Origin: Streptococcus salivarius
GTDB taxonomy: Bacteria; Bacillota; Bacilli; Lactobacillales; Streptococcaceae
DNA length: 64,000 nucleotides
Direction: 5' to 3'
NCBI RefSeq assembly: GCF_009738225.1
Contig: NZ_CP018187.1
Location: forward strand, 506,501 to 570,500
The stretch's first letter is position 1, and each line of letters opens with the position of its first letter. The notes beneath the pieces are model-generated. The model saw nothing but the letters and a program-made list of their open reading frames with translations, had not been told where the DNA came from and searched no databases. Below are positions 61,827-64,000 of this stretch, in pieces. The translations under genes were made by a program, and so were the position numbers.

Positions 61827-63141
61827 ACAACTCTCTATAATTTCGAAGGTAACACTTTGGTATACAGTGTTTGTCTCCTTACTATTCATTGTCATGTTTG
61901 TAGCCTCTTTTATCATATCAGGAACTTGGTCTGACTATGAATCACGAAGTGAGTTGGAACAAGAAACGGTAGAATTGTCTACGGATCTTGATGATTTTGA
62001 ATCCTTTGATGATGGTATCTATTTTGCACTCTACAATCAAAATAAGGAGTTTGAAAAAGGGGCACTCCCAAGTGATTTTGATGCGAATGCTTCCTTTAAG
62101 TCTGGTAAATTATCTACCTATAGCAGTTCACAAATGAACTATTATTATTACGATGTTTATAATGCCAAGAAAGGAAAGTGGATTCGTGGTGTGCGAACCG
62201 CATCTGGACTGAGTAAGGAATTAACCTTGTTTTTAATTTCGATAGCTATTCTTGCTCCCATTTCAATTCTTGGTATGGCATGGGTAGGACGTCGAATTTT
62301 AAAACGTGCATTTGTGCCAATTAAAGATGTGACTCAGATGGCGGAAGAGATTACAGAAAGTAGAGACTACACTAAACGTGTTTCCTCTTCTTATAAGCTG
62401 TCTTATGTTGAAACGACACGATTGACCAAAGTTTTTAATGACATGATATCATCGGTCCAGTCGACTTTTGAGAAAGAAAAGCGGTTTAATCAAAATGTTT
62501 CTCATGAACTTAGAACACCACTTTCTGTCATCTTGTCTGAAAGTGAGTTTGGTTCGAAATATGCTGATAGTCTGGAAGAATCCAAAGAATCCCATACTAT
62601 CATAAACCGTCAGGCGAAATTAATGAAAAATATGACGGAGCAAATTTTGGAGTTGTCTAAAACTCAGAAGCTTAATTGGAATGATTTAGAAAGATTATCG
62701 TTGTCAAGCCTGATATCAGAATATTGCCAGGCACAAGAAAGAAAGTGGGCAGAATCAGCTATTGATTTTAAAGTAGCTATTGAACCCAATTTATGGATAA
62801 AGGGTGAGAAGTTACTTGTCATCCGAATGCTAGATAATCTGCTGAGTAATGCTATGAAATTTACTCGTACTAGTATTTCCATTACTCTTGAAAGGGTGGA
62901 CAATCAGGCTCTTTTAAAAGTGGCAGATGATGGTATTGGTATCTCAGAAGACCAGCTCAATAAAATCTGGGACCGTTTTTATCAGGTCGAAGATTCTCGA
63001 AACAAATCGCTCAATAGTGGTGTTGGGTTAGGTTTATCCTTTGTCAAAGATATTGCAGAGTTACACCGGGCAGAACTTGATATTCAGTCTAAAGAAGATG
63101 TTGGGAGTAGCTTTATGATTCGTTTCCCTCTATGTGATTAG
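61798..63141 (+). CDS. Sensor histidine kinase
   Basis: Membrane kinase of 447 residues, partner of the preceding regulator. Helices at about 18-42 and 143-165 flank an extracellular sensor (45-140) rich in Asp, Glu and Tyr. A HAMP-like linker covers 165-225. The phosphorylated His is in NQNVSHELRTPLSVI near 236. ATPase motifs are DNLLSNAMKFT near 350 (N box), VADDGIGIS near 380 (G1) and GVGLGLSFV near 412 (G2). The start at 61798 could also be the in-frame ATG at 61810. Confidence 0.92.
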   Translation: MFSKMKNQTKQLSIISKVTLWYTVFVSLLFIVMFVASFIISGTWSDYESRSELEQETVELSTDLDDFESFDDGIYFALYNQNKEFEKGALPSDFDANASFKSGKLSTYSSSQMNYYYYDVYNAKKGKWIRGVRTASGLSKELTLFLISIAILAPISILGMAWVGRRILKRAFVPIKDVTQMAEEITESRDYTKRVSSSYKLSYVETTRLTKVFNDMISSVQSTFEKEKRFNQNVSHELRTPLSVILSESEFGSKYADSLEESKESHTIINRQAKLMKNMTEQILELSKTQKLNWNDLERLSLSSLISEYCQAQERKWAESAIDFKVAIEPNLWIKGEKLLVIRMLDNLLSNAMKFTRTSISITLERVDNQALLKVADDGIGISEDQLNKIWDRFYQVEDSRNKSLNSGVGLGLSFVKDIAELHRAELDIQSKEDVGSSFMIRFPLCD

Positions 63142-63219
63142 GAAAATGGGGTGAGTCTAAAAAGTAGTTATTTCTAGCTAGACTATTTTAAAGTCTTACA
63201 GTTTAGCTTCTATATTGAA

Positions 63220-63251
63220 CTAGGGGGAGGTTACTAAACTTCCCCTTTTTG
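63220..63251 (+). terminator. Terminator of the two-component operon
   Basis: GGGGGAGGTT/AACTTCCCC imperfect stem followed by TTTTT. Confidence 0.72.
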
Positions 63252-63321
63252 ATTTACGGATCAGATATGTGCAGTCTGAAAAATTAAATGATAGAATGGC
63301 AATAGATAGGAGGATACAGAA

Positions 63322-64000
63322 ATGTTAAACTATGATTTGATTGTTATCGGTTTCGGTAAAGCCGGTAAAACTCTGGCTGCTAAGATGAATGCAGCTGGTA
63401 AGAAAGTTGCTGTCATCGAGCGCAGTAAAGCGATGTATGGTGGTACTTGCATTAATATTGCGTGTATCCCAACCAAGACTATGATTGTTGCGGCTGAGAA
63501 GGGCTGGTCATTTGACGACACCATGAAGGAACGTGGTGCAGTGACTGGTCGTCTTAATGCTAAGAATTATAAAATGTTGGCAGACAATGGCGTTGATGTC
63601 ATTGATGCAGAGGCACATTTTGTGTCAAATAAGGTTATTGAAGTAGTGGCTGGTGATGACCGCCAAGAGCTTACAGCTGAGACTATTGTTATCAATACTG
63701 GTGCTGTATCTAATGTCTTGCCTATTCCTGGCTTGACAACAACTGAGCATGTCTACGATTCAACTGGTATTCAAACCCTTGAAGCCTTGCCAAAACGTCT
63801 GGGTGTCCTAGGTGGTGGTAATATCGGTCTTGAATTTGCTGGCCTTTTTAACCGTTTGGGAAGCCAAGTGACTGTCTTGGATGCTGCGACTAGCTTCTTG
63901 CCACGTGTGGAGCCATCTATTGCTAAGTTGGCCAAGGAATACATGGAAGAGGACGGCATTGTCTTTGAGCAAGGTGTTAAAACTTCTGAAGTTAAGAATG
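63322..64000 (+). CDS. RclA/MerA-like pyridine nucleotide-disulfide oxidoreductase (partial)
   Basis: Cut by the window end after about 226 codons. It is a class I flavin disulfide reductase: FAD-binding LIVIGFGKAGKTLAA at residues 6-20, redox-active cysteines in GGTCINIACIPTKTM near 41-55 (Cys-x4-Cys), an INTGAVSNVLPIPG segment near 134, and the NAD(P)-binding GVLGGGNIGLEFAGLF near 164-179. The sequence is closer to the RclA/YkgC group, linked in E. coli to hypochlorite resistance, than to lipoamide dehydrogenase. AGGAGG (63308-63313) precedes the ATG. Exact substrate is open. Confidence 0.88.
   Translation, partial: MLNYDLIVIGFGKAGKTLAAKMNAAGKKVAVIERSKAMYGGTCINIACIPTKTMIVAAEKGWSFDDTMKERGAVTGRLNAKNYKMLADNGVDVIDAEAHFVSNKVIEVVAGDDRQELTAETIVINTGAVSNVLPIPGLTTTEHVYDSTGIQTLEALPKRLGVLGGGNIGLEFAGLFNRLGSQVTVLDAATSFLPRVEPSIAKLAKEYMEEDGIVFEQGVKTSEVKN

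Overview
The window looks like a chromosomal segment of a low-GC streptococcus of the salivarius group, most likely Streptococcus thermophilus or a very close relative. This rests on protein-level resemblance to streptococcal families (MtaR/CpsY next to lspA, BlpR/BlpH-like proteins, glyQS behind a T-box, the pyr/car cluster), on an IS1191-like remnant, and on the number of decayed genes. No rRNA, tRNA or CRISPR array was seen.

Layout. 1-4.2 kb: Na/Pi cotransporter, nagA, a YkvI-like membrane protein. 4.2-8.6 kb: a T-box leader, a GFA-family gene, a ghost copy of the glyQ start, then glyQ, a structured spacer, glyS and a DUF896 gene. 8.7-13.9 kb: amino-acid permease, an unknown minus-strand gene, a beta-glucoside-type PTS behind a BglG/LicT-type antiterminator site, and a membrane-anchored cyclophilin. 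14-19.4 kb: two paralogous membrane proteins sharing an N-terminal motif, with small membrane and regulatory genes between them. 19.5-22.7 kb: mtaR-lspA-rluD and a CPBP protease. 22.8-30.8 kb: the pyrimidine operon pyrR-pyrP-pyrB-carA-carB, with a PyrR attenuator in front and a family of long RNA hairpins in three of its four spacers. 31-36.4 kb: a methyltransferase, a MacAB-like exporter, and rplJ-rplL behind an L10 leader.

36.4-46.4 kb is an accessory island bounded by two nearly identical copies of the rplL terminator region. It carries remnants of an integrative conjugative element (including one ORF fused from three conjugation/replication genes), an SH3-domain surface protein, a BlpH/BlpR-like two-component system without a visible peptide gene, an IS200-type element, an IS256-family remnant, a dead AbiE toxin-antitoxin locus, a BCCT transporter and a LysR pseudogene.

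46.5-64 kb returns to core genes: a heterodimeric ABC exporter, queA, nagB with a NagR-like operator, trhO, a nucleoside phosphorylase, a VIT-family transporter with two Fur/PerR-like boxes, rsuA, an M20 amidohydrolase with a broken C26 hydrolase behind it, ald with a perfect cre site, small membrane and hydrolase genes, a PepSY protein with a two-component system, and the start of an RclA-like disulfide oxidoreductase.

The most interesting material is non-coding: the pyr hairpin family, including a copy that separates carB from its Shine-Dalgarno and whose predicted fold would restore normal spacing, and the terminator-flanked island.
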